Assembly: GCF_003667825.1 (NCBI RefSeq)
Contig: NZ_CP033043.1
Coordinates: 4,032,001 to 4,096,000, forward strand
Direction of reading: 5' to 3'
DNA: 64,000 bases
Source of the DNA: Metabacillus litoralis
Lineage (GTDB): Bacteria; Bacillota; Bacilli; Bacillales; Bacillaceae
In this document: piece after piece, positions 18,162-26,080 of the stretch
Layout of the letters: the number at the start of each line of letters is the position of its first letter
How positions within the stretch are numbered: the first letter of the stretch is position 1
Position numbers and translations under genes: made by a program
The notes under the pieces: generated by a model
What the model saw: only the letters and a program-made list of their open reading frames with translations
The model's database searches: none
What the model was told of the DNA's origin: nothing

Positions 18162-18602
18162 ATGAAGATTAGAAAAGCTACGCAAAATGAAACAAATTCC
18201 CTTCTTCATATGACAATTAATACAATGAATGAAAGCTCAATGGGGACTGTTAAAAATGATTTTCATACGGGAATGAATATGTTCGTACCTTTATTAAATA
18301 GTGGTGCTTATTACCTTATTGCACTTGATAAACAGACAATAGCAGGTTGGGTTTTACTAGGCCCTGATTTTAATCCAATAAATGCTCGAAAAACAGGCAG
18401 CATTATTGCTCTTTATGTATTTCCACAATATCGAAAAGCCGGAATAGGCAAGCAGCTTATGAATAAAGCCATGCAAGAGTTAAAGTCTGAAGGATATCAC
18501 AAAGTACAGCTAAATGTATTTACAGGTAATCCCGCCAAATCATTGTATAAAAGGCTAGGCTTTAAAGAGATTTCTTCCATTATGGAGATGGATATCAATT
18601 AA
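18162..18602 (+). CDS. GNAT-family N-acetyltransferase
   Basis: 146 residues with the single GNAT domain. The acetyl-CoA loop is seen in ALYVFPQYRKAGIGKQLMNKA (motif A, the R/Q-x-x-G-x-G/A type), followed by VQLNVFTGNPAKSLYKRLGF, the usual motif B and C-terminal strand. The substrate cannot be read from the sequence. The gene is isolated. A 7-bp inverted repeat (18121-18127 with 18148-18154) places its GAGGTG ribosome binding site inside a possible stem. Confidence 0.88.
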   Translation: MKIRKATQNETNSLLHMTINTMNESSMGTVKNDFHTGMNMFVPLLNSGAYYLIALDKQTIAGWVLLGPDFNPINARKTGSIIALYVFPQYRKAGIGKQLMNKAMQELKSEGYHKVQLNVFTGNPAKSLYKRLGFKEISSIMEMDIN

Positions 18603-18655
18603 AAGGATTTTCCATCTTCATCTGGTTTTTTTATACTTGTATTCGCATACATATA

Positions 18656-18669
18656 TGTAAACGCTAACA
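18656..18669 (+). promoter_or_regulatory. Candidate CcpA site (cre)
   Basis: TGTAAACGCTAACA matches the cre consensus TGWAANCGNTNNCA at every defined position. It lies about 145 bp upstream of the MFS gene and 54 bp after the GNAT stop. Confidence 0.6.
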
Positions 18670-18813
18670 CCAATCTTCTTCTCCCTCCATCTGAATATCA
18701 TGCATTGATATTGTTAATGCTTTATTAACTCAATGTAAAATTTTAGTAACAACCATCCTTCTTTTTAAAATTCTTGTAGAATAGAAGGGAAAGTCTACTA
18801 GGGAGGCAAACTG

Positions 18814-20064
18814 ATGAAGCGCTTTACTAAAGAAGAAAATAGTTGGATATTTTATGATTGGGCAAGCTCTGCTTATTCTATTATTATCTCCACAGCCGTT
18901 TTTCCAATATATTATAAGGCGGCTGCAACAAACGCGGGAGTGAGTGCCGCAAATTCTACTGCTTATTTAGGTTATACAATCTCAATCGCAACCTTTATAT
19001 TGGCTATGCTTGGACCTATATTAGGAACAATTGCTGACTATCAGGGCTACAAAAAGAGATTTTTTTCCTTCTTCTTTACGTTAGGAATGGGATTTACCGC
19101 ACTACTCGCCTTTATCCCCTCTGAGCAATGGCTTCTTTTGCTAGCTTGCTATACATTGGCTGCAATTGGCTTCTCTGGGACAAACATTTTCTATGATGCC
19201 TTTTTGGTAGATGTCACAACAGAGGAACGAATGAATCGTATCTCTGCCCGTGGATTTGGACTTGGCTATATCGGAAGTACCATACCTTTTATTATCAGCA
19301 TTGCCATTATTGTTTTAGCACAAAGTGAACTTATTCCACTTTCTACAACAGCAGCTAGTAAGACCGCATTTATCATAACCGCGGTTTGGTGGGGGCTTTT
19401 TACCATTCCACTCTTCAAAAATGTCCAGCAGCGTTATTATATTGAGCGTGAGGCAAACCCGGTATTTAACAGCTTTAAACGATTATTTAAAACACTAAAA
19501 GAAGTTCAAAAACATCGTGCTTTGTTTCTATTTTTGCTAGCCTATTTTTTCTATATAGATGGAGTTGGAACCATCATTACGATGTCAACGGCATACGGGA
19601 CTGACCTAGGTATTAATTCAACAAGCTTACTGATTATTCTCTTTATTACGCAAGTTGTGGCTGCTCCATTTGCTATTCTATACGGTAGATTATCTGAACG
19701 CTTTACCGGTAAAAAAATGCTCTATGTTGGAATCGTCATCTATATGGGTGTTTGTATTTATGCTTATTTTCTTGATTCGACATTGGATTTTTGGATTCTA
19801 GCCATGCTTGTTGCCACTTCACAAGGAGGGATTCAAGCATTGAGCCGCTCCTATTATGCTAAGCTTATCCCAAAAGAGAAGGCAAATGAGTTTTTTGGTT
19901 TTTATAATATCTTTGGAAAATTCGCTAGCATTATGGGACCATTGCTTGTAGGAGTAACTGCACAGGTAACAGGAAATTCAAGCAGTGGTGTATTTAGTTT
20001 GGTCATCTTGTTTATCATCGGTATTCTTATTTTAATAAAAGTGCCTGAGCCAAATAAGGCATAA
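18814..20064 (+). CDS. MFS transporter, UMF1 (Atg22-like) family
   Basis: 416 residues, about twelve membrane helices. The N-terminus [18 protein letters not shown] and the loop [17 protein letters not shown] are hallmarks of the UMF1/Atg22-like branch of the major facilitator superfamily, represented in B. subtilis by YxiO. Members are proposed to export amino acids or similar metabolites; the substrate here is not known. GGGAGG precedes the ATG, and a cre-like site upstream suggests carbon catabolite control. It ends at a strong terminator. Confidence 0.88.
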   Translation: MKRFTKEENSWIFYDWASSAYSIIISTAVFPIYYKAAATNAGVSAANSTAYLGYTISIATFILAMLGPILGTIADYQGYKKRFFSFFFTLGMGFTALLAFIPSEQWLLLLACYTLAAIGFSGTNIFYDAFLVDVTTEERMNRISARGFGLGYIGSTIPFIISIAIIVLAQSELIPLSTTAASKTAFIITAVWWGLFTIPLFKNVQQRYYIEREANPVFNSFKRLFKTLKEVQKHRALFLFLLAYFFYIDGVGTIITMSTAYGTDLGINSTSLLIILFITQVVAAPFAILYGRLSERFTGKKMLYVGIVIYMGVCIYAYFLDSTLDFWILAMLVATSQGGIQALSRSYYAKLIPKEKANEFFGFYNIFGKFASIMGPLLVGVTAQVTGNSSSGVFSLVILFIIGILILIKVPEPNKA

Positions 20065-20080
20065 GTATAAGTACTTTTTT

Positions 20081-20106
20081 GAGACGATTTCTATCGTCTC
20101 TTTTTC
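20081..20106 (+). terminator. Intrinsic terminator of the UMF1-type gene
   Basis: GAGACGAT / ATCGTCTC stem, TTCT loop, then T5. Confidence 0.9.
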
Positions 20107-20186
20107 TTTTCAGCGTATTTTATCCAATGCTTTTGGCTACCCTTTGGCTATTAATATGAAAAGGGGTGAAAAGGTTGGAGGACTTA

Positions 20187-20900
20187 ATGAAGGACTTACT
20201 TATTGTCCTAGGACGTATTGTCACGATTCTACCTTTGTTGCTTTTTATCACCATTTTCATGGGTAAGCGTGCAATTGGGGAACTCCCAGTTTTCGATTTT
20301 CTCATTATTCTTACTTTAGGTGCTGTTGTTGGTGCAGATATTGCAGATCCTAACATCAAACACCTCCCGACTGCTTTTACAGTTGTTATCATTGGACTGT
20401 TTCAGAGACTTGTTGCCAGGTGGAAAATTAAAAATCGAAAGTTTGGAAAGCTTATAACCTTTGAGCCTACACTCGTTGTTCAGAATGGAAAGTTACTGAT
20501 AGAAAATATTAGTCGCATTCATTACTCAATAGATAATGTTCTTCAAATGTTAAGAGAAAAAAATGCCTTTGATTTAGAAGATGTTGATTTGGCAATCATT
20601 GAAGCTAATGGAGCGCTGAGTGTGTTAAAAAAAGCTGAAAAACAAATGGTAACTAGAGAAGATATGAAAATCTATAGCTCTAGCCCCTCCATTTCCTTTC
20701 CAGTTATGATGGAGGGACAAATTTATGAAAACACACTGCGTTATTTTCAAGTAGACGAAACGTGGTTAAAACAGCAATTAGCACACAAGGGTATTATTAA
20801 TTACGAGAATATCTTTTATATTTCGCTTAACCGAAACCTTGATTTATCTATTTCATTCAATGATGAGAAAAGTGAAAGGCTCCCTCCCCTGTATCATTAG
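20187..20900 (+). CDS. DUF421 (YetF-type) membrane protein
   Basis: About 237 residues: three membrane helices in the first 85 residues (IVTILPLLLFITIFMGKRA, then FLIILTLGAVVGADIAD and the segment after LPTAF), followed by a cytoplasmic domain with the PTLVVQNGKLLIENISRIHY stretch typical of DUF421. The ATG at 20187 is chosen because GGAGG lies six bases upstream; a GTG at 20166 would add seven residues. Members in bacilli have been linked to spore germination or membrane stress, but no biochemical function is established. Confidence 0.87.
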   Translation: MKDLLIVLGRIVTILPLLLFITIFMGKRAIGELPVFDFLIILTLGAVVGADIADPNIKHLPTAFTVVIIGLFQRLVARWKIKNRKFGKLITFEPTLVVQNGKLLIENISRIHYSIDNVLQMLREKNAFDLEDVDLAIIEANGALSVLKKAEKQMVTREDMKIYSSSPSISFPVMMEGQIYENTLRYFQVDETWLKQQLAHKGIINYENIFYISLNRNLDLSISFNDEKSERLPPLYH

Positions 20901-20910
20901 ATAAGAGTAA

Positions 20911-20955
20911 AAGATGAAAGGTTGGATAATTATTCCGACCTTTCATCTTTTTCTT
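20911..20955. terminator. Bidirectional terminator between DUF421 and the bmr operon
   Basis: AAGATGAAAGGT and ACCTTTCATCTT form a long stem with a short interior bulge. T runs lie on both sides, so it serves the plus-strand DUF421 gene and the minus-strand exporter operon. Confidence 0.85.
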
Positions 20956-20956
20956 T

Positions 20957-21052
20957 TTACACTCTTTTAGTTTTTCTGTTACGAACGATTTTCTTTACAA
21001 TTGGATAAATGATAGGAGCCCACTTTACTAGATTCTTCACGAATTTTTTCAT
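20957..21052 (-). CDS. 31-aa cationic small protein at the end of the bmrCD operon
   Basis: ATG at 21052 with TAGGAGG eight bases upstream. The 31-residue product begins MKKFVKNLVKWAPIIYPIV and ends in a run of Lys/Arg. It has about thirteen basic and no acidic residues around one short hydrophobic stretch, so it is likely membrane-associated. It starts 66 bp after the bmrD stop codon on the same strand and ends next to a bidirectional terminator, which makes it the last gene of that operon. I do not recognise a family. Possible roles are a membrane-acting peptide, a small regulator of the exporter, or a type I toxin-like peptide. Confidence 0.65.
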   Translation of the reverse strand: MKKFVKNLVKWAPIIYPIVKKIVRNRKTKRV

Positions 21053-21054
21053 TG

Positions 21055-21100
21055 TTAACCTCCTATTACTTACTATATTCCCCGGAAAATAGGAGGTTAA
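21055..21100 (-). promoter_or_regulatory. Inverted repeat sequestering the small-protein ribosome binding site
   Basis: TTAACCTCCTATT (21055-21067) and AATAGGAGGTTAA (21088-21100) are perfect 13-bp complements with a 20-base loop. On the minus-strand RNA the proximal arm contains the AGGAGG used by the 31-aa gene, so the stem would hide it. No T run follows, so it is not an ordinary terminator. Confidence 0.7.
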
Positions 21101-21118
21101 ACACGCTTTGCGCTCTCT

Positions 21119-23152
21119 CTAGCCTACGTTTGAAACTTCTTTTCCTAGCTGTAATTGATGCATTTTATAATACTTTCCTCTTTGCTCTAGGAGTTCCTCA
21201 TGACTTCCTCTTTCAACAATTTCACCATGATCTAACACTAAAATATGATCTGCATTTCGAATCGTGGATAATCGGTGCGCAATGATAAATGTAGTTCGTC
21301 CTTCCTTTACCACATTTAATGCTTGTTGAATCATTGCTTCAGTTTCTGTATCAATATTAGCTGTTGCTTCATCTAGTATTAAAATCGCTGGGTCATATGC
21401 TAAAGCCCGGGCAAAGGAAATGAGCTGTCGTTCTCCTGCTGATAACGTGCTTCCCTTTTCTAAAACTGGCTCTTCAAATTGTTGAGGTAGCTGTTTAATA
21501 AATCGCTCTGCACCTACATCTCTCAGAGCTTTTCTTACACGTTCTTTAGGAATTTCAGCATTTCCAAGGCTAACATTTGATTCGATTGTACCTGTAAACA
21601 GAAACGGATCCTGTAACACAATGCCCATGTGCTTCCGCAGCTGTTGACGTGGAATTTGGCTTGTATCCATAGAATCTATCGTTATTTTTCCGCGGTTGAT
21701 ATCGTAATATCGGAATAACAGGTTGATAATGGAGCTTTTCCCAGAGCCTGTGTGACCAACTAGTGCAACTGTCTCTCCTTTTCTTGCTTCAAAGGAGATA
21801 TTTTTTAATACATCATTCTCACTATCATACGAGAATGATACATTTTCAAATGTAACATTTCCTTGAAATCTAGGCAGGATCTCTGTGTCCACTACTTCCC
21901 CTTCTTCATCGAGTAGTTCAAATACACGCTCCGATGCAACACGTGCCTGTTCCAACTGTGCCAGCTGATTGACAATATCCGTTACGGGCTGGAACAATCG
22001 ATTTAAATAATCTACAAATGCATACAAAACACCAATTGAGATGATACCTGTTGCTGTTAGTGATTGCCCTCCGAAATACCAGATTAAGGCAACAAAGGTG
22101 GCATTTCTGAGCACATTTACTAGGTTATGGGAAGTTAAAGCATTTAAACTTAGTAATTTATTTTGATACGTAAAATGCTCTTTATTCAGCACCTCAAATT
22201 CGTCAATTGTTTGCTTTTTTCGACGAAATGCCCGAATAATCGTCATACCTTGTATCGACTCATTTACCACTCCATTTATATCACTAACACGAGTACGAAT
22301 TAAATGATTATAGTTAGAAGCTACTTTACGGTAAAGAACCGTCCAGATAAACAAAATCGGTACAACAAGCAAAGTAATCAGTGCCAGCTTGACGTCTAAG
22401 AAAAACAAAGCGATTAAAATTCCTGTCATATAAATCCCACTTGTGAAAAAACTCGCTAATACTTTCACATATAATTCCCTGATCGCCTCTGTGTCGTTTG
22501 TTACACGTGAAACAATTTTCCCGGCGGGACGATTGTCGAAATATGAAAGTGGTACTCTTTGAATATGCTCAAATACATCTGTTCTCATTTTTTGGATAAT
22601 ACGGTTGGCTGCCTTTTGTAGCAATAAGGATTTACCATATTGAAAGAAAGCTGCAACCAAGAGCAACCCTACATAAACGCTTAGAAGAAAAACAATCGGT
22701 TTAATTTCAGGCTGATAAAATGCTAACAGCTCTTCTCTCGTTAGTTTATTTACAGGATAGTTGGCAGTTTCATCTCCATTACTAATTGTTAATATTTGGT
22801 TATTAATAGACCTCTTTCCATCAAATGTTACATGCTCATCTGTTACATAGAAGGAGGGCCCAACCTGCACAACCTGTATTTGATCTTTACCGACTGATTG
22901 ATCTGATGCTATATCTGTACTCTTTCTATAATATTTCCCTTGATAGGCAACGGATTGTTCATCTACCTCTAAAACCTCTACCCACGGCTTTTCAATCCCC
23001 ATCATGTGGTGGTCAATCATTCTTTTTGCTATAAACGGTCCTGTTAACTCTGCTGCTACTGCAAAGGTTAGCATAGCAAGCGCAATAAAGATTGTTCGTT
23101 TATAGTGAAGTGCATATTGAACTAGGCGTTTTCCAGTTGAGGGATTCTTCAT
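21119..23152 (-). CDS. bmrD: Multidrug ABC exporter subunit, BmrD (YheH) type
   Basis: 677 residues: a six-helix ABC exporter domain and a C-terminal nucleotide-binding domain. A large extracytoplasmic insert of about 100 residues between the first two helices (after IDHHMMGIEKPW) is characteristic of BmrD/YheH. The ATPase has Walker A GHTGSGKSS, signature TLSAGERQL and Walker B plus catalytic Glu in LILDEATANID. It is therefore the half with the consensus catalytic residue. Its ATG follows the bmrC stop codon directly, implying tight translational coupling. In B. subtilis BmrCD is a heterodimeric drug exporter induced by ribosome-targeting antibiotics. Confidence 0.92.
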   Translation of the reverse strand: MKNPSTGKRLVQYALHYKRTIFIALAMLTFAVAAELTGPFIAKRMIDHHMMGIEKPWVEVLEVDEQSVAYQGKYYRKSTDIASDQSVGKDQIQVVQVGPSFYVTDEHVTFDGKRSINNQILTISNGDETANYPVNKLTREELLAFYQPEIKPIVFLLSVYVGLLLVAAFFQYGKSLLLQKAANRIIQKMRTDVFEHIQRVPLSYFDNRPAGKIVSRVTNDTEAIRELYVKVLASFFTSGIYMTGILIALFFLDVKLALITLLVVPILFIWTVLYRKVASNYNHLIRTRVSDINGVVNESIQGMTIIRAFRRKKQTIDEFEVLNKEHFTYQNKLLSLNALTSHNLVNVLRNATFVALIWYFGGQSLTATGIISIGVLYAFVDYLNRLFQPVTDIVNQLAQLEQARVASERVFELLDEEGEVVDTEILPRFQGNVTFENVSFSYDSENDVLKNISFEARKGETVALVGHTGSGKSSIINLLFRYYDINRGKITIDSMDTSQIPRQQLRKHMGIVLQDPFLFTGTIESNVSLGNAEIPKERVRKALRDVGAERFIKQLPQQFEEPVLEKGSTLSAGERQLISFARALAYDPAILILDEATANIDTETEAMIQQALNVVKEGRTTFIIAHRLSTIRNADHILVLDHGEIVERGSHEELLEQRGKYYKMHQLQLGKEVSNVG

Positions 23153-24895
23153 TTAGCTCACCTCCCCATATGAATCTGCTTGTTGGCGATCATATTGTTC
23201 TTTGTACCATTTTCCCAGCTGAATTAACTGTTCATGTGTTCCCTCTTCAACTATTTTTCCTTCGTCCATCACGATAATCCAATCTGCATGCTGGACAGCC
23301 GATAAACGATGGGCAGTAATGAATGTTGTTTTTCCAGCTCGTTCATGACGAATGTTTTCAATAATCTTTGCTTCTGTTTTTCCATCAACCGCCGACATGG
23401 AATCATCTAATAAAAGAATTTCAGGATCCTTTATTAGTGCCCGTGCAATTGAGATGCGCTGTTTTTGCCCACCTGATAGGGCTACACCTTTCTCTCCTAC
23501 AAGAGTGTCTAGGCCTTTTGGGAGAATAGACAAATCAAAGGCTGCTGAATTCAATGCGGACTTAATTTCATCTTCACTAACATTTTCTTTTCCAAACTTA
23601 AGATTTTCACGGATTGTTCTAGAAAATAAAATTTGTTCCTGTGGCACATAGCCTACCCATGAGTGAATGTCATCAATTAGAATCTCTTCAATTGGTTGAC
23701 CTGAAACGAGAAGTTTCCCTTCACCTAATGGATACTCTCTTAGCAATTGCTTGAGTAATGTTGTTTTTCCAGACCCCGTTTTACCAACAACACCGATTGT
23801 AGCTCCTCTTTTCACCTGCAAATGAATGTTTTTTAAATTGTCTGTTGTTGAGGTCGGATAACGGAAAGTCACATTGGCAAACTCAATATTTCCTGGTATG
23901 GTTACATGCTTAGGACTATTTACATCCTTAACGTCTTCTTCGTAGGCTAGAGTCTCATTTACCCGGTCTAATGAAGCGTTTCCACGCTGTAGAATATTGA
24001 TTAGTTCTCCAACAGCAAACATTGGCCAAATTAACATTCCAAGGTAAATGTTAAAGCTAACTAATTCTCCTAGAGTAATCAACTGGTTGAACACAAGATA
24101 TGCACCATAGCCCAAGCCAATAACATAGCTCAATCCAACAAGTATTTTAATGGTTGGTTCAAACAGGGCATCAACCTTTGCGACAGCGATATTTTTCTCA
24201 TACACATCCTCTGTCATTTCATTAAACCGCTCTTCATCTGCTTTTTCTTGTACATAAGCGCGAATAACTCGCACTCCTGCTATTGATTCCAGAACATTGT
24301 CATTCAAATTTCCAAAGGCATCCTGAGCAACAGTAAAACGTTCGTGAATGAGCTTCCCAAAATAGTTGATAGCGATAGCCATTAACGGTAGTGGGATAAG
24401 TGCAGCTAGTGTAAGCTTCCAGCTAATCGTAAATCCCATAACAAAAACAATGATAATCATAAACACGGTTGAATCGACCAAGGTTAAAATACCAAACCCT
24501 GCTGTTAACGAAATAGCTTTTAAGTCATTTGTTGCTCGTGCCATTAAATCACCGGTACGATTTTTTTCAAAAAATCTCGGTGTCATCGCAAGCAAGTGTT
24601 TCATAAAACGGTATCTTAAAATCCGTTCAATTAAATGTGCTCCGCCAAACAATTGATACATCCATACGTAAGTTATCGCATAGCTGACAATGATGAGCGC
24701 AATAAAGAAAAACAGAAGCTCACGTAACCGTTCAGCAGTCATCTGACCAAACTGAATATCATCAATGGCTATTCCAATTATCTTTGGTGGAATAACATCT
24801 AAAATACTAACGAAGATCAGTAGTGAAATGGCTACTGTGTATCGTTTCCAATATTTATAAAAAAACCAGCTTAATTTTCCTAGTACTGAGAACAT
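23153..24895 (-). CDS. bmrC: Multidrug ABC exporter subunit, BmrC (YheI) type
   Basis: 580 residues: six membrane helices (first at about 12-40) and an ATPase domain with Walker A GKTGSGKTT, signature ALSGGQKQR and Walker B LLLDDSMSAVD. The residue after the Walker B Asp is Asp instead of the catalytic Glu, so its composite site should be degenerate, as known for BmrC. It pairs with the adjacent BmrD-type subunit, whose site is consensus. AAAGGAGGGATATGA before the ATG gives a strong ribosome binding site. Upstream is a long leader with short ORFs and two terminators, which fits antibiotic-induced attenuation. Confidence 0.92.
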   Translation of the reverse strand: MFSVLGKLSWFFYKYWKRYTVAISLLIFVSILDVIPPKIIGIAIDDIQFGQMTAERLRELLFFFIALIIVSYAITYVWMYQLFGGAHLIERILRYRFMKHLLAMTPRFFEKNRTGDLMARATNDLKAISLTAGFGILTLVDSTVFMIIIVFVMGFTISWKLTLAALIPLPLMAIAINYFGKLIHERFTVAQDAFGNLNDNVLESIAGVRVIRAYVQEKADEERFNEMTEDVYEKNIAVAKVDALFEPTIKILVGLSYVIGLGYGAYLVFNQLITLGELVSFNIYLGMLIWPMFAVGELINILQRGNASLDRVNETLAYEEDVKDVNSPKHVTIPGNIEFANVTFRYPTSTTDNLKNIHLQVKRGATIGVVGKTGSGKTTLLKQLLREYPLGEGKLLVSGQPIEEILIDDIHSWVGYVPQEQILFSRTIRENLKFGKENVSEDEIKSALNSAAFDLSILPKGLDTLVGEKGVALSGGQKQRISIARALIKDPEILLLDDSMSAVDGKTEAKIIENIRHERAGKTTFITAHRLSAVQHADWIIVMDEGKIVEEGTHEQLIQLGKWYKEQYDRQQADSYGEVS

Positions 24896-24933
24896 TCATA
24901 TCCCTCCTTTGATATCAAATAAAATGTCTTCAG

Positions 24934-24987
24934 TTAGCCACCTTCCATCCAATCTAAATAAATACGAACCACCTGTTGTTTTAACAT
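24934..24987 (-). CDS. 17-aa upstream ORF before bmrC
   Basis: ATG at 24987 preceded by AAAGGAG at eight bases gives MLKQQVVRIYLDWMEGG and stops 38 bp before bmrC. Its ribosome binding site is as good as that of bmrC. It lies after the second leader terminator, so it is on every full-length exporter mRNA. It may be a genuine small protein or a second leader peptide that tunes bmrC translation. Confidence 0.55.
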   Translation of the reverse strand: MLKQQVVRIYLDWMEGG

Positions 24988-25055
24988 GCTCAAAACTCCT
25001 TTCATTTGTAAAAAATATCTATATAAACGGGCAGATACAATACCCGGAATAAACA

Positions 25056-25092
25056 GAAAAAGGCATTATGCATGTGTAAAGTGCATAATGCC
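25056..25092 (-). terminator. Leader terminator 2 of bmrCD
   Basis: On the minus strand GGCATTATGCA / TGCATAATGCC is a perfect 11-bp stem with a 9-base loop followed by TTTTTC. The CGGGCA at the foot of its 5' arm can instead pair with TGCCCG farther downstream (25028-25033), giving a possible antiterminator. Confidence 0.85.
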
Positions 25093-25106
25093 CGAAAAAA
25101 GACAAT

Positions 25107-25141
25107 ATAAAAACGCACGTCACAATAGTGATGACCTGCGT
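25107..25141 (-). terminator. Leader terminator 1 of bmrCD
   Basis: ACGCA-g-GTCA pairs with TGAC-g-TGCGT around a 9-base loop, followed by TTTTTATATT. It starts 28 bases after the stop codon of the 23-aa leader ORF. Confidence 0.7.
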
Positions 25142-25169
25142 AGAAAAGTAAGTTAAGTGTTAATTCATT

Positions 25170-25241
25170 TTAAAGAAAGGTATGGCGGGTCACCTTACAA
25201 TATGAAATTTTGCTATAGTATCGCACTCTTACAATTTCCAT
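25170..25241 (-). CDS. 23-aa leader peptide of the bmrCD operon (BmrB-like role)
   Basis: ATG at 25241 with GGAGGG seven bases upstream. The product begins MEIVRVRYYSKISYC and is 23 residues long. A strong promoter stands about 40 bp upstream of the ATG and two terminators stand downstream. The GTGACC within its codons 17-18 (25188-25193) is complementary, with one G-U pair, to GGTCAT in the 5' arm of terminator 1, so ribosome position could switch the fold. B. subtilis bmrCD is controlled by the translated leader bmrB through attenuation. This ORF occupies the same place but is shorter. Confidence 0.72.
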   Translation of the reverse strand: MEIVRVRYYSKISYCKVTRHTFL

Positions 25242-25279
25242 TTTGTAACCCTCCAATTTTTGTAAATTTATTCTTTTTT

Positions 25280-25309
25280 ATTGTATGTTTTTTCAAATCG
25301 TACTGTCAA
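25280..25309 (-). promoter_or_regulatory. Sigma-A promoter of the bmrCD leader
   Basis: On the minus strand TTGACA (25309-25304) and TACAAT (25285-25280) are 18 bp apart. The transcript would begin just upstream of the 23-aa leader ORF. Confidence 0.8.
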
Positions 25310-25465
25310 CGTTTTTCTGAAATTATTTTCCTGTTCAGTTATATGCTAATTCCTTAAACAATTATGACTAATTATCAACTTTAATCTTAGAAAAGCACTG
25401 TGCGCACCTTGTAAGAAGGTTGCCCAACCCTGGGCAGCGTTAAAGTAGACAGCTAACAGAGAAAT

Positions 25466-26062
25466 TTATTTATTCATACTCGCCAAAAAGTCACCTAAAA
25501 GATCACTTAAATCTTCCTTTGATTCATCCTCTATCGTAGCAGCAACTTCATTTTCTGTAGGAAAGATATCAAAATCAGCAATATCATCTTCAAGTGCATT
25601 TACTGCTATACTCTCTTCTTCTTCATTCTCTACCTGATTAACAGAGAAATGTTCCACCTCTACATCCATCGGGGCATTTTCAACTTCCTGTAAATACAAA
25701 GCTTCATCTATATCCAAGGAATTACTCGTTAACGAAGCTAATATAGATGTTGCTCTGACTGGATCAGATAATAGTTGATAAACAATACTTCCCATTAGTG
25801 CCTCTGAATGAGAGTGCTTTAGCCAATTTCGTTGATCTTTTGATAATTGCTTTGGCAGAGGAAGTGTAATCATTTCTTTCTCTTTTTTTAATGAGCTGCC
25901 CACTCCTTCTAATACAAAATCAGCAATTGTACTAGAAAAGTTTCTTTTCTCCGTTTGTTTAAGTTTGTCCAGTTGTCTTACTAAATGATCAGGGGTATCA
26001 GAGGGAAGGCGAAAGGTAATAGCCTGTCCCCTTTTTATGGTTGGTGTGCCCTTTTTATTCAT
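25466..26062 (-). CDS. ParR-like ribbon-helix-helix partner of the actin-like protein
   Basis: About 198 residues; the start at 26062 (MNKKGTPTIKRG) follows GGGTGG. The N-terminus AITFRLPSDTPDHLVRQLD followed by NFSSTIADFVLEGV has the strand-helix-helix spacing of ribbon-helix-helix DNA-binding domains such as ParR. The middle is unassigned. The last 90 residues are very acidic and end in DLSDLLGDFLASMNK, a likely helical tail that could bind the filament, as the C-terminus of ParR does. It lies 18 bp downstream of the ParM-like gene, the usual parM-parR order. Sequence identity to known ParR proteins is not obvious; the call rests on fold pattern and context. Confidence 0.72.
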   Translation of the reverse strand: MNKKGTPTIKRGQAITFRLPSDTPDHLVRQLDKLKQTEKRNFSSTIADFVLEGVGSSLKKEKEMITLPLPKQLSKDQRNWLKHSHSEALMGSIVYQLLSDPVRATSILASLTSNSLDIDEALYLQEVENAPMDVEVEHFSVNQVENEEEESIAVNALEDDIADFDIFPTENEVAATIEDESKEDLSDLLGDFLASMNK

Positions 26063-26080
26063 ATAACCACCCAATTTTAA

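Noticed and set aside
25157..25357. Plus-strand open frame of 66 codons
   Set aside because: It lies antisense to the bmr promoter and leader ORF, which explain the sequence better, and has no ribosome binding site.
25375..25465. Terminator after the ParR-like gene
   Set aside because: TGCCCAGGGTTGGGCA can form a small hairpin, but no T run follows on the minus strand, so I do not list it as a terminator.
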